From NCBI RefSeq assembly GCF_040760005.1, contig NZ_CP099760.1, positions 3,157,501 to 3,221,500 of the forward strand: a DNA stretch of 64,000 bases, written 5' to 3'. Of this stretch, positions 42,667 through 52,443 are shown piece by piece (the first letter of the stretch is position 1; each line of letters starts with the position of its first letter). The position numbers and the translations under genes were made by a program. The DNA is from Pseudomonas sp. stari2. Its GTDB lineage: Bacteria > Pseudomonadota > Gammaproteobacteria > Pseudomonadales > Pseudomonadaceae. The notes beneath the pieces are model-generated. The model worked only from the letters and a program-made list of their open reading frames with translations, was not told the DNA's origin and ran no database searches.

Positions 42667-42963
42667 TTACTTGCAGACCACCACGACACTACGGTTCTTG
42701 TAGTTGCCGACATCGATACCCAGCGTTTTTTCGCTTTCCTTGGGCGCTGGTGTGCCATCAGTTCCGACGATGCGATAGCCGGTGCCAGCGCAGGAGGCGT
42801 CTGCCTTCTCGTAGCAGGTGGCCCAGGAATTGGCCTCGCCAGAGCAGTCGATGCTCAACCCTTGTTCGCCGTTGTCCAGGTAAGTGGGCTGAGAGGTGGC
42901 GCAACCGCCCAGGGCCAGTAGCGCAATCAGTGGCAGCATGCTGTGCAATATATGGGTGTTCAT
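42667..42963 (-). CDS. Small lipoprotein with four Cys
   Basis: 98 aa; signal plus lipobox LLALGGCATS (Cys21). The mature part has Cys residues in IDCSGEANSWATCYEKADASC, and VVVVCK at the end, suggesting disulfides in the periplasm. Similar Pseudomonas proteins are uncharacterised. Confidence 0.75.
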   Translation of the reverse strand: MNTHILHSMLPLIALLALGGCATSQPTYLDNGEQGLSIDCSGEANSWATCYEKADASCAGTGYRIVGTDGTPAPKESEKTLGIDVGNYKNRSVVVVCK

Positions 42964-43053
42964 GGCGATGTCGTCTTCAGAAGGAGAGGGCTAGACGCTC
43001 TGACAGCGCCGGCATGAAAAGGTTATAGCGATTAGCCATATCTTCACGTGTTT

Positions 43054-43081
43054 GAAAAAGGCCCTGCGCAATGGCAGGGCC
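43054..43081 (-). terminator. Terminator of the 62-aa gene
   Basis: Perfect 8-bp arms GGCCCTGC / GCAGGGCC, six-base loop, followed on the minus strand by TTTTTC. Confidence 0.8.
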
Positions 43082-43100
43082 CTGGATACGTTGCGGTTGA

Positions 43101-43289
43101 TCAGTCCTGATCCTTGCCGCGACGCTTCGGTGCAGGAGGCGTGTAATCAAGCACCGCGGCTACCTCAATCGCCATCGCTTCAGTGGGCAATGGAGCGGAC
43201 ACATCTTCGCCGTTGGTAGCGGTGATATGCCACTGGCCATCTTTCGCCTTGGCGACGGTGTACCCGTTGATGATTTTTGCTGCGGACAT
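43101..43289 (-). CDS. Small hypothetical protein, 62 aa
   Basis: MSAAKIINGYTVAKAKDGQWH, then GEDVSAPLPTEAMAIEVAAVL and a basic C-terminal tail (KRRGKDQD). No recognised family. A clear terminator 20 bases downstream supports a real transcript. Confidence 0.6.
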   Translation of the reverse strand: MSAAKIINGYTVAKAKDGQWHITATNGEDVSAPLPTEAMAIEVAAVLDYTPPAPKRRGKDQD

Positions 43290-43468
43290 CTAGCGGCCTC
43301 GTTGGCTGGTTCAAAGGCGTCATGATAACGGGAAACCGGCGAACGGGCGCGGGTCGATGCGGTGTTTCTTAATCATTGGGCTAAGCTGAATGCGCAGCTT
43401 CTGCGTACGGATTGAACTATCCGCCAGAATATTTCTCTATGTTGACATCGGTTAGCCAGTGCGGGGCA

Positions 43469-43497
43469 TTGTAAGGTGCACGCCGCCTGATTAGACT
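43469..43497 (+). promoter_or_regulatory. Candidate sigma-70 promoter of galU
   Basis: -35 TTGTAA and -10 TAGACT with a 17-base spacer; transcription would start about 30 bases before the galU ATG. Confidence 0.4.
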
Positions 43498-43536
43498 GCG
43501 CCGAAACTCGTACACACAGCCCTTTCAAGGACTTAT

Positions 43537-44376
43537 ATGATCAAGAAATGCTTGTTCCCAGCAGCCGGTTACGGTACTCGCTTCCTTCCAGCGACTAAAG
43601 CCATGCCCAAAGAAATGCTGCCGGTGGTAAACAAGCCACTGATCCAGTACGGCGTCGAAGAAGCTCTGGATGCTGGTCTGACTGAGATCTCCATCGTGAC
43701 CGGCCGTGGCAAGCGTGCCCTGGAAGACCACTTCGACATCAGCTATGAGCTGGAAAACCAGATCAAGGGCACCGACAAAGAGAAATACCTGGTCGGTATC
43801 CGCAAGCTGTTGGACGAGTGCTCGTTCTCCTACACCCGTCAGACTGAAATGAAAGGCCTGGGTCATGCGATCCTGACCGGTCGTCCGCTGATCGGCGATG
43901 AACCGTTTGCCGTGGTGCTGGCGGACGACCTGTGCGTCAACCTCGAAGGCGACGGCGTACTGACCCAGATGGTCAAGCTGTACAAGCAGTTCCGCTGCTC
44001 GATCATTGCCATTCAGGAAGTCGATCCGGCAGAAACCAGCAAGTATGGCGTCATTGCTGGCGAGATGATCCGCGACGACATCTACCGCGTACACAGCATG
44101 GTCGAGAAGCCAAAGCCGGAAGACGCGCCGTCCAACCTGGCGATCATCGGCCGTTACATCCTGACTCCGGATATCTTCGACCTGATTGAACAGACCGAGC
44201 CAGGCAAGGGTGGCGAAATCCAGATTACCGACGCCCTGATGAAGCAGGCCCAGAACGGCTGCGTGATGGCCTACAAGTTCAAGGGCAAGCGTTTCGACTG
44301 CGGCGGTGCCGAGGGTTACATCGAGGCAACCAACTTCTGCTTCGAAAACTTCTACAAGACTGGCAAGGCCTACTGA
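43537..44376 (+). CDS. galU: UTP-glucose-1-phosphate uridylyltransferase
   Basis: 279 aa. Makes UDP-glucose for envelope polysaccharides and trehalose. GalU signature LFPAAGYGTRFLPATKAMPKEML at the N-terminus (nucleotide-binding), KPLIQYGVEEA, VVLADDLC, and EKPKPEDAPSNLAIIGRYIL. Length equals other Pseudomonas GalU. AAGGAC upstream. Clean terminator follows. Neighbour gor is a separate unit. Confidence 0.97.
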   Translation: MIKKCLFPAAGYGTRFLPATKAMPKEMLPVVNKPLIQYGVEEALDAGLTEISIVTGRGKRALEDHFDISYELENQIKGTDKEKYLVGIRKLLDECSFSYTRQTEMKGLGHAILTGRPLIGDEPFAVVLADDLCVNLEGDGVLTQMVKLYKQFRCSIIAIQEVDPAETSKYGVIAGEMIRDDIYRVHSMVEKPKPEDAPSNLAIIGRYILTPDIFDLIEQTEPGKGGEIQITDALMKQAQNGCVMAYKFKGKRFDCGGAEGYIEATNFCFENFYKTGKAY

Positions 44377-44398
44377 TAGCGCCTGACCTGCCTGTACG

Positions 44399-44424
44399 AA
44401 AAAGCCACCTTCGGGTGGCTTTTT
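44399..44424 (+). terminator. Terminator downstream of galU
   Basis: 11-bp perfect stem AAAAAGCCACC / GGTGGCTTTTT with a TTCG tetraloop, continuing into CATTTT. Confidence 0.92.
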
Positions 44425-44505
44425 CATTTTCCGCCCCTATATCGGCAGGAGTGCTTGCCCAAAGGACGACGGCAGGTATGCTGATCGCCTGCCGAGGAGA
44501 AAGAA

Positions 44506-45864
44506 ATGGCCTACGATTTTGACCTTTATGTGATTGGTGCCGGTTCCGGCGGTGTGCGGGCTGCGCGTTTTGCTGCCGGTTTCGGTGCGAAAGTGGCGGT
44601 GGCCGAGAGCCGTTATCTGGGTGGCACTTGCGTCAATGTCGGCTGCGTGCCGAAAAAGCTGCTGGTGTACGGCGCGCATTTCGCCGAAGACTTTGAACAG
44701 TCGTCCGGTTTCGGCTGGAGCCTGGGTGAAGCGGACTTTGATTGGGCGACCCTGATCGCCAACAAGGATCGCGAGATCAATCGACTGAACGGCATTTATC
44801 GCAATCTGCTGGTCAACAGTGGCGTGACCCTGCATGAAGCGCACGCGAAGATCGTTGGTCCCCATGAAGTGGAGGTCAACGGCGAGCGCTACACCGCGAA
44901 AAACATTCTGATCGCCACGGGTGGCTGGCCGCAGATTCCGGAAATCCCTGGGCATGAGCATGCCATCAGCTCCAATCAGGCGTTTTTCCTGAAAGAGCTT
45001 CCGAAGCGCGTCCTGGTCGTCGGTGGTGGTTACATTGCCGTCGAATTTGCCGGGATCTTCCATGGTCTGGGTGCGGATACCACGTTGCTGTATCGCGGTG
45101 ATCTGTTCCTGCGCGGCTTCGACGGTTCGGTGCGCAAACATCTGCAGGAAGAGCTGATCAAGCGCGGCATGAATCTGCAGTTCAATGCCGATATCGAGCG
45201 GATCGACAAGCAACCAGATGGCAGCCTGAAAGCGACCCTCAAGGATGGTCGCGTGCTGGAAGCAGATTGCGTGTTCTACGCCACTGGCCGGCGCCCGATG
45301 TTGGACAATCTCGGCCTGGAGAATACCGAGGTGCAGCTGGATGAGAAGGGCTTCATCAAGGTCGACGAGCAGTACCAGACCACCGAGCCGTCGATTCTGG
45401 CGCTGGGCGATGTCATTGGTCGCGTGCAGTTGACGCCGGTGGCGCTGGCTGAAGGCATGGCGGTGGCACGCCGGCTGTTCAAGCCGGAGCAATACCGCCC
45501 AGTGGATTACAAGATGATTCCGACAGCGGTATTCAGTCTGCCGAACATCGGCACCGTCGGTTTGACCGAAGAAGAGGCGCGTGAAGCGGGTCACGATGTG
45601 GTGATCTTCGAAAGCCGCTTCCGCCCGATGAAGCTGACCCTGACCGAATGCCAGGAGCGCACGCTGATGAAGCTGGTGGTCGATGGCAAAACCGACAAGG
45701 TGCTGGGCTGTCACATGGTCGGGCCGGATGCCGGCGAGATCGTGCAGGGACTGGCAATTGCGCTGAAGGCTGGCGCCACCAAGCGTGACTTCGACGACAC
45801 CATCGGGGTGCACCCGACGGCGGCCGAAGAGTTTGTCACCATGCGTACGCCGGTCGGCGCTTAA
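44506..45864 (+). CDS. gor: Glutathione-disulfide reductase
   Basis: 452 aa, FAD/NADPH oxidoreductase keeping glutathione reduced. FAD motif GAGSGG, redox pair Cys42/Cys47 ([14 protein letters not shown]), NADPH site [28 protein letters not shown], and the C-terminal HPTAAEEF with catalytic His. AGGAGA upstream of ATG. Its stop overlaps the end of the convergent kfrA-like gene. Confidence 0.96.
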   Translation: MAYDFDLYVIGAGSGGVRAARFAAGFGAKVAVAESRYLGGTCVNVGCVPKKLLVYGAHFAEDFEQSSGFGWSLGEADFDWATLIANKDREINRLNGIYRNLLVNSGVTLHEAHAKIVGPHEVEVNGERYTAKNILIATGGWPQIPEIPGHEHAISSNQAFFLKELPKRVLVVGGGYIAVEFAGIFHGLGADTTLLYRGDLFLRGFDGSVRKHLQEELIKRGMNLQFNADIERIDKQPDGSLKATLKDGRVLEADCVFYATGRRPMLDNLGLENTEVQLDEKGFIKVDEQYQTTEPSILALGDVIGRVQLTPVALAEGMAVARRLFKPEQYRPVDYKMIPTAVFSLPNIGTVGLTEEEAREAGHDVVIFESRFRPMKLTLTECQERTLMKLVVDGKTDKVLGCHMVGPDAGEIVQGLAIALKAGATKRDFDDTIGVHPTAAEEFVTMRTPVGA

Positions 45865-46865
45865 TTCTTTTTCGGTTCTGCTGCGTCTGGCGCTGCCGCA
45901 ACGGTGGTGGCCAGGCGCAGACTGTCTTGCGCCTTGGTCAATTCCTTCTCCAATGACTGATTGAGCTGCGACTGCTCGTCGACGCTCTGCTTGAGTGTCT
46001 GGCTGTCCAGCAGTGCCACGCGCAAGCGTTCCTGGAGGAGAGTGCGCTCGTTGTCGACGCGCGTCGCTTGCTCCAGCAGTTGATCCTGACGCTGATTGCT
46101 GTGCTTGAGCTGATCCTGCAGCAGGCTCAATTCGCGCAGCGTTCCGCGGTTTTCAGTCAGCAAACGTTCGTTGTCGCGGTGCAATTGAGTGATTTCATCC
46201 TGGCGCACCAGCGCGCTTTGTTGCGCCTGACGCAACTCCATCTGCAACTGCTGAACCTGACTTTCGTGACGGCTCTGTTCCTGTTCGCGCTGCTCCTTGA
46301 CGGCATTGCGGTAGTGCTCAAGCGCATCACGAGCATGCAGGTGCTTTTCTTCCAGCGAGCGGATCTGCTCGTCTTTGTCCTGCAAGCGCAATTCGAAATC
46401 TGCCAGCGCCTGATTCAGGCCGGCATTGCGCGTCTGTTCGGTTTGCAGCATCGAGCGGGTGTCGCTCAAGGCTTCGGACTCTTTCGCTAGCGCTGCGCCC
46501 TGGATGTCGTGCTTCTTCTCCAGCTGCGCATGCTCATGGCGCAGCTGATTCAGTTCCGCTTCCAGCGCCTGGCGTTGTTGCTCGTACTGTTCGCGTGCCT
46601 GATCGATCGGCTCCTGTGCCTGTTCTTTCAGGCGTTGTGCCAGGCGTGTGACAAGCGCCAGGAGCTCGTCATCGATGGGTTCTACTGAAGGATCCGCCGG
46701 TGCGCTGCCGTCATCCAGCTCCTTCAGATAGCGATGGATTGTGGTTTTCGATCCGGTATTCCCCAGCTCGATGCGTACCGCGTCGATGCTTGGGTGTTCG
46801 CCACGGGCGAGAATCGCTGAGCGCGCGATCTGGACTACTGCTTTGTTAACGCCGCCACGGGCCAT
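45861..46865 (-). CDS. KfrA-like DNA-binding coiled-coil protein
   Basis: 334 aa. Residues 1 to about 55 are a KfrA_N-type helix-turn-helix ([33 protein letters not shown]); about 65-330 is one long coiled coil dominated by Gln, Glu, Leu and Arg. KfrA on plasmids autoregulates and forms alpha-helical filaments in segregation. Here it is chromosomal and divergent from a tyrosine recombinase. The intergenic gap has two GTAC palindromes that could be its operator. Role on the chromosome is unknown. Confidence 0.78.
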   Translation of the reverse strand: MARGGVNKAVVQIARSAILARGEHPSIDAVRIELGNTGSKTTIHRYLKELDDGSAPADPSVEPIDDELLALVTRLAQRLKEQAQEPIDQAREQYEQQRQALEAELNQLRHEHAQLEKKHDIQGAALAKESEALSDTRSMLQTEQTRNAGLNQALADFELRLQDKDEQIRSLEEKHLHARDALEHYRNAVKEQREQEQSRHESQVQQLQMELRQAQQSALVRQDEITQLHRDNERLLTENRGTLRELSLLQDQLKHSNQRQDQLLEQATRVDNERTLLQERLRVALLDSQTLKQSVDEQSQLNQSLEKELTKAQDSLRLATTVAAAPDAAEPKKN

Positions 46866-46881
46866 ATGTGCTCCTACGATT

Positions 46882-46897
46882 ATGTACTGTGGTACAT
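46882..46897. promoter_or_regulatory. Candidate KfrA operator, palindrome 1
   Basis: ATGTAC-TGTG-GTACAT, perfect 6-bp arms, just upstream of the kfrA-like start codon. Confidence 0.45.
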
Positions 46898-46905
46898 GCC
46901 ACTAA

Positions 46906-46920
46906 GGTACGCAGTGTACC
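46906..46920. promoter_or_regulatory. Candidate KfrA operator, palindrome 2
   Basis: GGTAC-GCAGT-GTACC, perfect 5-bp arms sharing the GTAC core with palindrome 1; centres about 23 bases apart, close to two helical turns. Confidence 0.45.
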
Positions 46921-47042
46921 ATGCTGAAAATAAAGTTAAATGTTTCAAGATAAACGGACGGGATATACTGGTATTACCCAATGTGAAGCGCCAGAATCCG
47001 CTTTTCAATCTTCAAATCAGTACATCTGCGAGAAATCAGCCC

Positions 47043-47981
47043 ATGAGCGATATCGATCGCTACCTGCAAGCCGCCACCCGTGACAACACCCGCCGCAGCT
47101 ATCGCGCGGCCGTCGAGCATTTCGAAACGGTATGGGGTGGGTTCCTGCCCGCGACGGCTGACAGTGTCGCGCGGTATCTGGTGGCGCATGCGGGGGTGCT
47201 TTCGGTCAATACACTGAAGTTGCGCTTGTCGGCGCTCGCGCAGTGGCATAACAGTCAGGGATTCGCCGATCCGACCAAGACTCCGGTGGTGCGCAAAGTA
47301 TTCAAGGGCATCCGTGCGCTGCATCCTGCGCAGGAAAAACAGGCCGAGCCATTACAGCTGCAGGACCTTGAACAGACCGTGGCCTGGCTTGAACAGGAAA
47401 TGAAAGAGGCCCGAGAAAAACAGGACCGGCCATTGTTACTCAGGGCCTGCCGTGATCGAGCGCTGATTCTTCTGGGGTTCTGGCGTGGCTTTCGCAGTGA
47501 TGAGTTGTGCCGGGTGCAGATCGAACACGTCCAGGCACTCGCTGGCAGTGGCATCACCCTGTACCTGCCGCGAAGTAAAGGCGACCGGGAAAACCTCGGT
47601 CAGACCTATCAGGCCCCGGCGTTGTTGAAGCTCTGTCCGGTGCAGGCCTACATCGACTGGATCACCGAAGCGGCGCTTGTACGCGGCCCGGTGTTTCGTG
47701 CCGTCGACCGTTGGGGCAATCTGAGCGAGGAGGGCTTGCACGCCAACAGTGTGATTCCGTTGCTGCGCCAGGCCCTCGAGCGAGCCGGGATCTCCGCCGA
47801 GCGCTACACCAGTCACTCATTGCGGCGCGGCTTTGCCACTTGGGCGCATCAAAGCGGTTGGGATCTCAAGTCGCTGATGAGTTACGTGGGCTGGAAGGAT
47901 ATGAAGTCCGCCATGCGCTATGTTGAAGCGAGCCCCTTTCACGGGATGGCCCGGATTACGGATAACCCGCTGTCGCCGTAG
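47043..47981 (+). CDS. Chromosomal tyrosine recombinase/integrase
   Basis: 312 aa. N-terminal core-binding (SAM-like) domain, then catalytic residues: Arg in [11 protein letters not shown], Lys in LPRSKGD, HxxR in TSHSLRRGF, Trp in VGWKD (where His or Trp is usual), and Tyr in SAMRYVEAS. All five are present, so it should be active. ATG at 47043 ([14 protein letters not shown]) is preferred; the frame extends 59 codons upstream through the intergenic palindromes without domain content. It differs from XerC/XerD and lies beside kfrA-like and ahpC, with no obvious mobile-element boundary. Confidence 0.82.
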   Translation: MSDIDRYLQAATRDNTRRSYRAAVEHFETVWGGFLPATADSVARYLVAHAGVLSVNTLKLRLSALAQWHNSQGFADPTKTPVVRKVFKGIRALHPAQEKQAEPLQLQDLEQTVAWLEQEMKEAREKQDRPLLLRACRDRALILLGFWRGFRSDELCRVQIEHVQALAGSGITLYLPRSKGDRENLGQTYQAPALLKLCPVQAYIDWITEAALVRGPVFRAVDRWGNLSEEGLHANSVIPLLRQALERAGISAERYTSHSLRRGFATWAHQSGWDLKSLMSYVGWKDMKSAMRYVEASPFHGMARITDNPLSP

Positions 47982-47986
47982 ATATC

Positions 47987-48024
47987 GTTTTCTTCTATTA
48001 ATACAGTCAGCTAATAGCGAAAAC
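47987..48024. promoter_or_regulatory. Extended inverted repeat upstream of ahpC
   Basis: GTTTTC-TT-CTATTA on the left and TAATAG-C-GAAAAC on the right, spaced by 11 bases, one bulged base. It is AT-rich and begins just after the recombinase stop, 94 bases before ahpC. Position would suit an OxyR-type operator, but the four-ATAG spacing of OxyR sites is not met. Confidence 0.35.
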
Positions 48025-48117
48025 AAATCAGCAGCATCAGGTTTGCCAATGAGCCATCCGTCGAGTGAGTGGGTAGGATTCACCCATCGAATTCACAACC
48101 CTGACGGAGAGTCATCA

Positions 48118-48681
48118 ATGCCTATCATCAACAGCCAAGTAAAACCGTTCAAAGCTACCGCGTTCAAAAACGGCGACTTCGTACAAGTCTCGGACGCTGA
48201 CCTGAAAGGCAAATGGTCCGTAGTGTTCTTCTACCCAGCCGACTTCACCTTCGTTTGCCCAACCGAGCTGGAAGACCTGGCCGACAACTACGCTGCCTTC
48301 CAGAAGCTGGGCGTAGAAATCTACAGCGTTTCGACCGACACCCACTTTGCCCACGCTGCCTGGCACAACACTTCGCCAGCCATCGGCAAAATCGAATACA
48401 CCATGATCGGCGACCCGACCCACGTCATCTCCCGCAACTTCGACGTGCTGATCGAAGAAGCTGGCCTGGCTGACCGTGGCACCTTCGTGATCAACCCTGA
48501 AGGTCAGATCAAAATCGTTGAACTGAACGATGGCGGCGTTGGCCGTGACGCTTCCGAGCTGCTGCGCAAGATCAAGGCTGCTCAGTACGTTGCTGCTCAC
48601 CCAGGCGAAGTTTGCCCAGCCAAGTGGAAAGAAGGCGAAGCCACTCTGGCTCCGTCCCTGGACCTGGTCGGCAAGATCTAA
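48118..48681 (+). CDS. ahpC: Alkyl hydroperoxide reductase subunit C
   Basis: 187-aa typical 2-Cys peroxiredoxin. Peroxidatic Cys47 ([12 protein letters not shown]) and resolving Cys166 (GEVCPAKW). Conserved Thr in PTE and the C-terminal region complete the family. Start at 48118 gives MPIINSQ with GGAGA upstream. Reduces organic peroxides and H2O2; AhpF follows after a terminator-bearing gap. Confidence 0.97.
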   Translation: MPIINSQVKPFKATAFKNGDFVQVSDADLKGKWSVVFFYPADFTFVCPTELEDLADNYAAFQKLGVEIYSVSTDTHFAHAAWHNTSPAIGKIEYTMIGDPTHVISRNFDVLIEEAGLADRGTFVINPEGQIKIVELNDGGVGRDASELLRKIKAAQYVAAHPGEVCPAKWKEGEATLAPSLDLVGKI

Positions 48682-48745
48682 GTCTGTGACACGCAATGCA
48701 GGGCGGAACTCCGCACCTACCTAAGTAAGCTGCACCGCCCAATAG

Positions 48746-48779
48746 AAAAGCCCGGGCGAGATTCGCTCGGGCTTTTTTT
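48746..48779 (+). terminator. Terminator between ahpC and ahpF
   Basis: Stem AAAGCCCGgGCGA / TCGCTCGGGCTTT with one G-T pair and a short loop, then a T-run. It should reduce ahpF relative to ahpC. Confidence 0.85.
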
Positions 48780-48809
48780 CGCCTCAAATAAAGTCAGGAG
48801 ATCGCCCGT

Positions 48810-50372
48810 ATGTTGGACGCCAATCTTAAAGCCCAGTTGAAATCGTACCTGGAACGGGTCACCCAGCCGATCGAGATCGTTGCTTCACTCGACGACGGTG
48901 CGAAATCCCGTGAAATGCTCGACCTGCTGAAAGACGTTGCCAGTCTTTCGCATCAGATTACTTTGATCGACAGCGGCGACGATGCACGCAAACCGTCGTT
49001 CTCGATCAACCGCCCAGGTGCCGACATCAGCCTGCGTTTCGCCGGCATCCCGATGGGCCATGAATTCACTTCGCTGGTGCTGGCCCTGCTGCAAGTCGGC
49101 GGCCACCCATCGAAGGCCAGTGTTGAAGTGATCGAACAGATCCGCTCGCTCAAAGGCGAGTTCAACTTCGAGACTTATTTCTCGCTGTCCTGCCAGAACT
49201 GCCCTGACGTAGTCCAGGCGCTGAACCTGATGGCCGTACTTAACCCGAACATCCGCCACGTCGCCATCGACGGCGCGCTGTTCCAGGACGAAGTCAACGA
49301 TCGCAAGATCATGGCCGTGCCGAGCATTTACCTGAACGGCGAAAACTTCGGCCAGGGCCGCATGGGCCTGGAAGAAATCCTCGCCAAACTCGACACCGGT
49401 GCCATCGAGCGTCAGGCCGAGAAAATCAGCGCCAAAGAGTCTTTCGATGTACTGGTGGTCGGCGGCGGCCCGGCCGGTGCTTCGGCAGCCATCTATGCGG
49501 CACGTAAAGGCATTCGTACCGGTGTTGCGGCCGAACGCTTCGGCGGCCAGGTGCTGGACACCATGGCCATCGAGAACTTCATTTCCGTGCAGGAAACCGA
49601 GGGTCCGAAACTGGCGACCGCGCTGGAAGAACACGTCAAGCAGTACGACGTCGACATCATGAACCTGCAGCGCGCCGACAAGCTGATCCCGGGCAAGAAT
49701 GGCGAGCTGCATGAAGTCCACTTCGCCAGCGGTGCGACCCTCAAGGCCAAGAGCGTGATTCTGGCGACCGGCGCGCGGTGGCGTGAAATGAACGTGCCGG
49801 GCGAGCAGGAATACCGCAACAAAGGCGTGGCGTACTGCCCGCACTGCGACGGCCCGCTGTTCAAGGGCAAGCGTGTCGCGGTCATCGGCGGCGGTAACTC
49901 CGGCGTCGAAGCGGCCATCGACCTGGCCGGTATCGTGTCCCACGTAACGCTGCTGGAATTTGATGTACAGCTGCGTGCCGACGCCGTATTGCAACGCAAG
50001 CTGCACAGCCTGCCGAACGTCACCGTGATCACCAGTGCGTTGACCACTGAAGTCACCGGCGACGGGCAGAAGGTCAACGGCCTGCGTTACAAGGATCGCA
50101 ACACTGACGAGCTGCGCACGGTCGAGCTGGAAGGGATCTTCGTGCAGATCGGTCTGTTGCCTAACACCGATTGGCTCAAAGGCACCATCGAGCTGTCGCC
50201 GCGCGGCGAGATCATTGTCGACAACCGGGGTGAAACCTCGATCTCGGGCATCTTTGCTGCCGGTGACGTGACGACCGTGCCGTACAAGCAGATCGTGATT
50301 GCGGTGGGCGAGGGCGCCAAGGCCTCCCTCAGCGCTTTCGATCACCTGATCCGCACTTCGGCTCCGGCATAA
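48810..50372 (+). CDS. ahpF: Alkyl hydroperoxide reductase subunit F
   Basis: 520-aa flavoprotein that reduces AhpC with NADH. N-terminal double-thioredoxin-fold domain carrying [16 protein letters not shown] motif [16 protein letters not shown]; the reductase CxxC in [16 protein letters not shown] site [17 protein letters not shown]; and [16 protein letters not shown] at the end. Start at 48810 has AGGAGA upstream. Length matches E. coli AhpF (521). Confidence 0.97.
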   Translation: MLDANLKAQLKSYLERVTQPIEIVASLDDGAKSREMLDLLKDVASLSHQITLIDSGDDARKPSFSINRPGADISLRFAGIPMGHEFTSLVLALLQVGGHPSKASVEVIEQIRSLKGEFNFETYFSLSCQNCPDVVQALNLMAVLNPNIRHVAIDGALFQDEVNDRKIMAVPSIYLNGENFGQGRMGLEEILAKLDTGAIERQAEKISAKESFDVLVVGGGPAGASAAIYAARKGIRTGVAAERFGGQVLDTMAIENFISVQETEGPKLATALEEHVKQYDVDIMNLQRADKLIPGKNGELHEVHFASGATLKAKSVILATGARWREMNVPGEQEYRNKGVAYCPHCDGPLFKGKRVAVIGGGNSGVEAAIDLAGIVSHVTLLEFDVQLRADAVLQRKLHSLPNVTVITSALTTEVTGDGQKVNGLRYKDRNTDELRTVELEGIFVQIGLLPNTDWLKGTIELSPRGEIIVDNRGETSISGIFAAGDVTTVPYKQIVIAVGEGAKASLSAFDHLIRTSAPA

Positions 50373-50390
50373 ATCCCGGGCCTGAAAAAG

Positions 50391-50422
50391 AAAAAACCCA
50401 TCAGTGATGATGGGGTTTTTTC
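50391..50422. terminator. Bidirectional terminator between ahpF and gloA
   Basis: Stem AAAAACCCATCA / TGATGGGGTTTTT with a GTGA loop and one extra G; A- and T-runs on both sides suit both convergent genes. Confidence 0.85.
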
Positions 50423-50453
50423 TTTGCGGGGTGCTTTCTACCCAGACTCAGCT

Positions 50454-50975
50454 TTACAGCGGCGCTGGCTGGATGATTTCGACCCAATAACCATCCGGAT
50501 CCTTGATGAACGCCAGGCTCTTCATGCGGCCATCGGTCAGGCGCTTCTGGAAATCGCAGCCCAGCTCTTCAAAGCGTGCGCAAGCGGCAACGATATCCGG
50601 TACCGAAATGCAGATGTGGCCGAAACCGCGCGGGTCGGTGTTGCCGTTGTGATAGGCGAAGTCTGCGTCGTTTTCGGTGCCGTGGTTGTGGGTCAGTTCC
50701 AGGATGCCGGGAATCGACTTCATCCACTCGGTGCGGGCAGCGGCGTCGGTCGGGATCTGCGATTTGTCGACCAGGGCGAGGAAGTACAGGCTGAATTCGG
50801 CTTCCGGGAAGTCACGCTTTTCCACCAGCGAGAAACCCAGTACGCGGGTGTAGAAGTCCAGCGATTTGGTGATGTCCTTGACGCGCAGCATGGTGTGGTT
50901 AAACACGAAGTTGCGGGTTGCGCTGTCCGGGGTGGCGGTCACGCCAGGGAAGGTGTTCAGTTCTTGCAGGCTCAT
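50454..50975 (-). CDS. gloA: Lactoylglutathione lyase (glyoxalase I)
   Basis: 173 aa, longer GloA type of Pseudomonas. Detoxifies methylglyoxal. Metal ligands are visible: [42 protein letters not shown] and [12 protein letters not shown] (His, Glu, His, Glu). GGAG upstream of the ATG. Downstream of ahpF and convergent. Confidence 0.95.
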   Translation of the reverse strand: MSLQELNTFPGVTATPDSATRNFVFNHTMLRVKDITKSLDFYTRVLGFSLVEKRDFPEAEFSLYFLALVDKSQIPTDAAARTEWMKSIPGILELTHNHGTENDADFAYHNGNTDPRGFGHICISVPDIVAACARFEELGCDFQKRLTDGRMKSLAFIKDPDGYWVEIIQPAPL

Positions 50976-51117
50976 GAGCCCTCCGTAACAAATTGGGGCG
51001 AGTGAATGGGCGCAATGATACGCATGCCTGGCAGCATCGCCAAACCGAAAGCGCGGGCTTGCCCTCCAGGCGGGCGAGCCTCAGACTTTACAGCTCAATC
51101 CGCGAGTGCCTCTGGTA

Positions 51118-51636
51118 ATGATCCGACCGTTCAAATCGCTGTTCGTTTTCCTGGGTTTTTCCCTGCTGGCGCTACCGGCCTTTGCCGAGGCGCCGAGCAT
51201 CACCTGGCCGGCCGGGTGGGAAGTCGAGGCGTTACCCGAAACATCCCCGGACGTCTCCCGTCAGCGCGGGGTGAAGACTGACGCCGATGGCAATCAGGTG
51301 ATGGTGATGGAGTTGACGATGACCCGTGTGGAAAGCGGTCATCAGGTCAACTTGCAGGGCGTGTTGCTGGAGATGCGCAAGTCGGTGCAGAAAGACTTTT
51401 TCCAGAGCGGTTATCAGAGTGTCTGCAACAAGGTTCACGCGAGTACGCTGGGCTCGCTTGCGGCACTTGAGACCACTTGTACCGTGACTGAAAACGGCCG
51501 TCACGTGCTGTCGCAAACATTGGTTGCAGCGGTCGAGGCGAATAAGGCTTACGTACTTTCGTATGCCGGGCAGGCGGAGGTTTATAAGGCCAGCGGCAAT
51601 GACATAGTGGCTGCGCGAAACAGCTTGAAATTCTAA
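51118..51636 (+). CDS. Exported DUF4946-like protein
   Basis: 172 aa with a signal peptide (KSLFVFLGFSLLALPAFA / EAPSITWPAGWEV). Mature part contains MVMELTMTRVESGHQ and CNKVHASTLGSLAALETTCTV, with a Cys pair that could form a disulfide. This pattern resembles DUF4946, function unknown. The ATG at 51118 begins at MIRPFKS; the ribosome site is weak and a GTG four codons earlier is possible. Confidence 0.75.
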   Translation: MIRPFKSLFVFLGFSLLALPAFAEAPSITWPAGWEVEALPETSPDVSRQRGVKTDADGNQVMVMELTMTRVESGHQVNLQGVLLEMRKSVQKDFFQSGYQSVCNKVHASTLGSLAALETTCTVTENGRHVLSQTLVAAVEANKAYVLSYAGQAEVYKASGNDIVAARNSLKF

Positions 51637-51798
51637 CCGCCTGTTCGTGGTCAGCGTGATGTTAGATACCAGAACTGATTAAGCATAAAGTTATTGCTGG
51701 ACAATGAGGCAACATTCAGAAGCATAGTTTCAGCGCGAAAGGGGTTTGAGACTAAACTTTCCTGCCAGAAAAGTCGTTGTATTTGTTAAGTATTGTCC

Positions 51799-51829
51799 AA
51801 AAAAAAGCCCTGCATATGCAGGGCTTTCA
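51799..51829 (-). terminator. Terminator of mvaU
   Basis: Perfect palindrome GCCCTGCATATGCAGGGC flanked by GAAA on one side and a run of eight T on the minus-strand 3' side. Confidence 0.9.
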
Positions 51830-51842
51830 TGTTTGCGAGGGA

Positions 51843-52208
51843 TTAACTGCGCAACCAAGAGTCAACGGTGGCTGCACCGTACTGTTCCTTCCAGGCCTTC
51901 AGCCCGCGGTGGTTGCCTCCCTTGGTCTCGATCAGCTCGCCGGTGTGCGGGTTCTGATAGACCTTGACCACGCGAGCGCGGCGGGTTTTAGGTGCGGCGG
52001 TCGATTGCAGACCGGATTTCGCCGGGTTCGGATCGAGAATGGCGATGATGTCTTTCAGGCCTTTGCCGTAGGTTTTCATCAGCCCCTGGAGCTTTTCTTC
52101 GAATTCGATTTCTTTCTTGAGCCCGGCATCGTTCTTCAGCGATTCCAGCTGCTTGAGCTGTTCCTGAAGGGCCTTTTCAGCTGCACGAAATTCAGCGAGT
52201 CTGGACAA
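51843..52208 (-). CDS. mvaU: H-NS-like xenogeneic silencer of the MvaT/MvaU family
   Basis: 121 aa. N-terminal coiled-coil dimerisation region (SRLAEFRAAEKALQEQLKQL), a flexible linker, and the C-terminal AT-hook-like DNA-binding part (VYQNPHTGELIETKGGNHRG, LKAWKEQYG). These silence AT-rich foreign DNA and interact with MvaT. Start is TTG at 52208, with GGAG eight bases upstream, giving the known (M)S-LAEFRAAEKALQ N-terminus; the frame extends 14 codons further but without support. Terminator directly after. Confidence 0.9.
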   Translation of the reverse strand: MSRLAEFRAAEKALQEQLKQLESLKNDAGLKKEIEFEEKLQGLMKTYGKGLKDIIAILDPNPAKSGLQSTAAPKTRRARVVKVYQNPHTGELIETKGGNHRGLKAWKEQYGAATVDSWLRS

Positions 52209-52443
52209 TATCTTTACTCCAATAGTGTGTTTGGCTGATACCAACCGCAAACAAAGCTATAAGCCAAGAGCCTTGAAGCGACTCGGTGATAGTGGCTCAC
52301 CTGCCAATCTAGCAACAGGTAAGAAAAATTGTAGTAGTTAATGCGTCAAGAGTAAATCCTGATGTTTTCTTTATGTAAAAACAGCGATGTCTTGTATCAA
52401 TTTGGTGCGAACGGTCTGAGCCCGTCGGTTTTATCGCGTTTAG

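Noticed and set aside
44437..45813. Long open frame antisense to gor
   Set aside because: Codon bias and product are those of an antisense shadow of a GC-rich gene; gor has full catalytic motifs.
47982..48117. Canonical OxyR site before ahpC
   Set aside because: ATAG/CTAT boxes are present but not at seven-base spacing; kept only as an unassigned palindrome.
48885..50345. Long open frame antisense to ahpF
   Set aside because: It mirrors ahpF codons and has no recognisable domain; ahpF is unquestionable.
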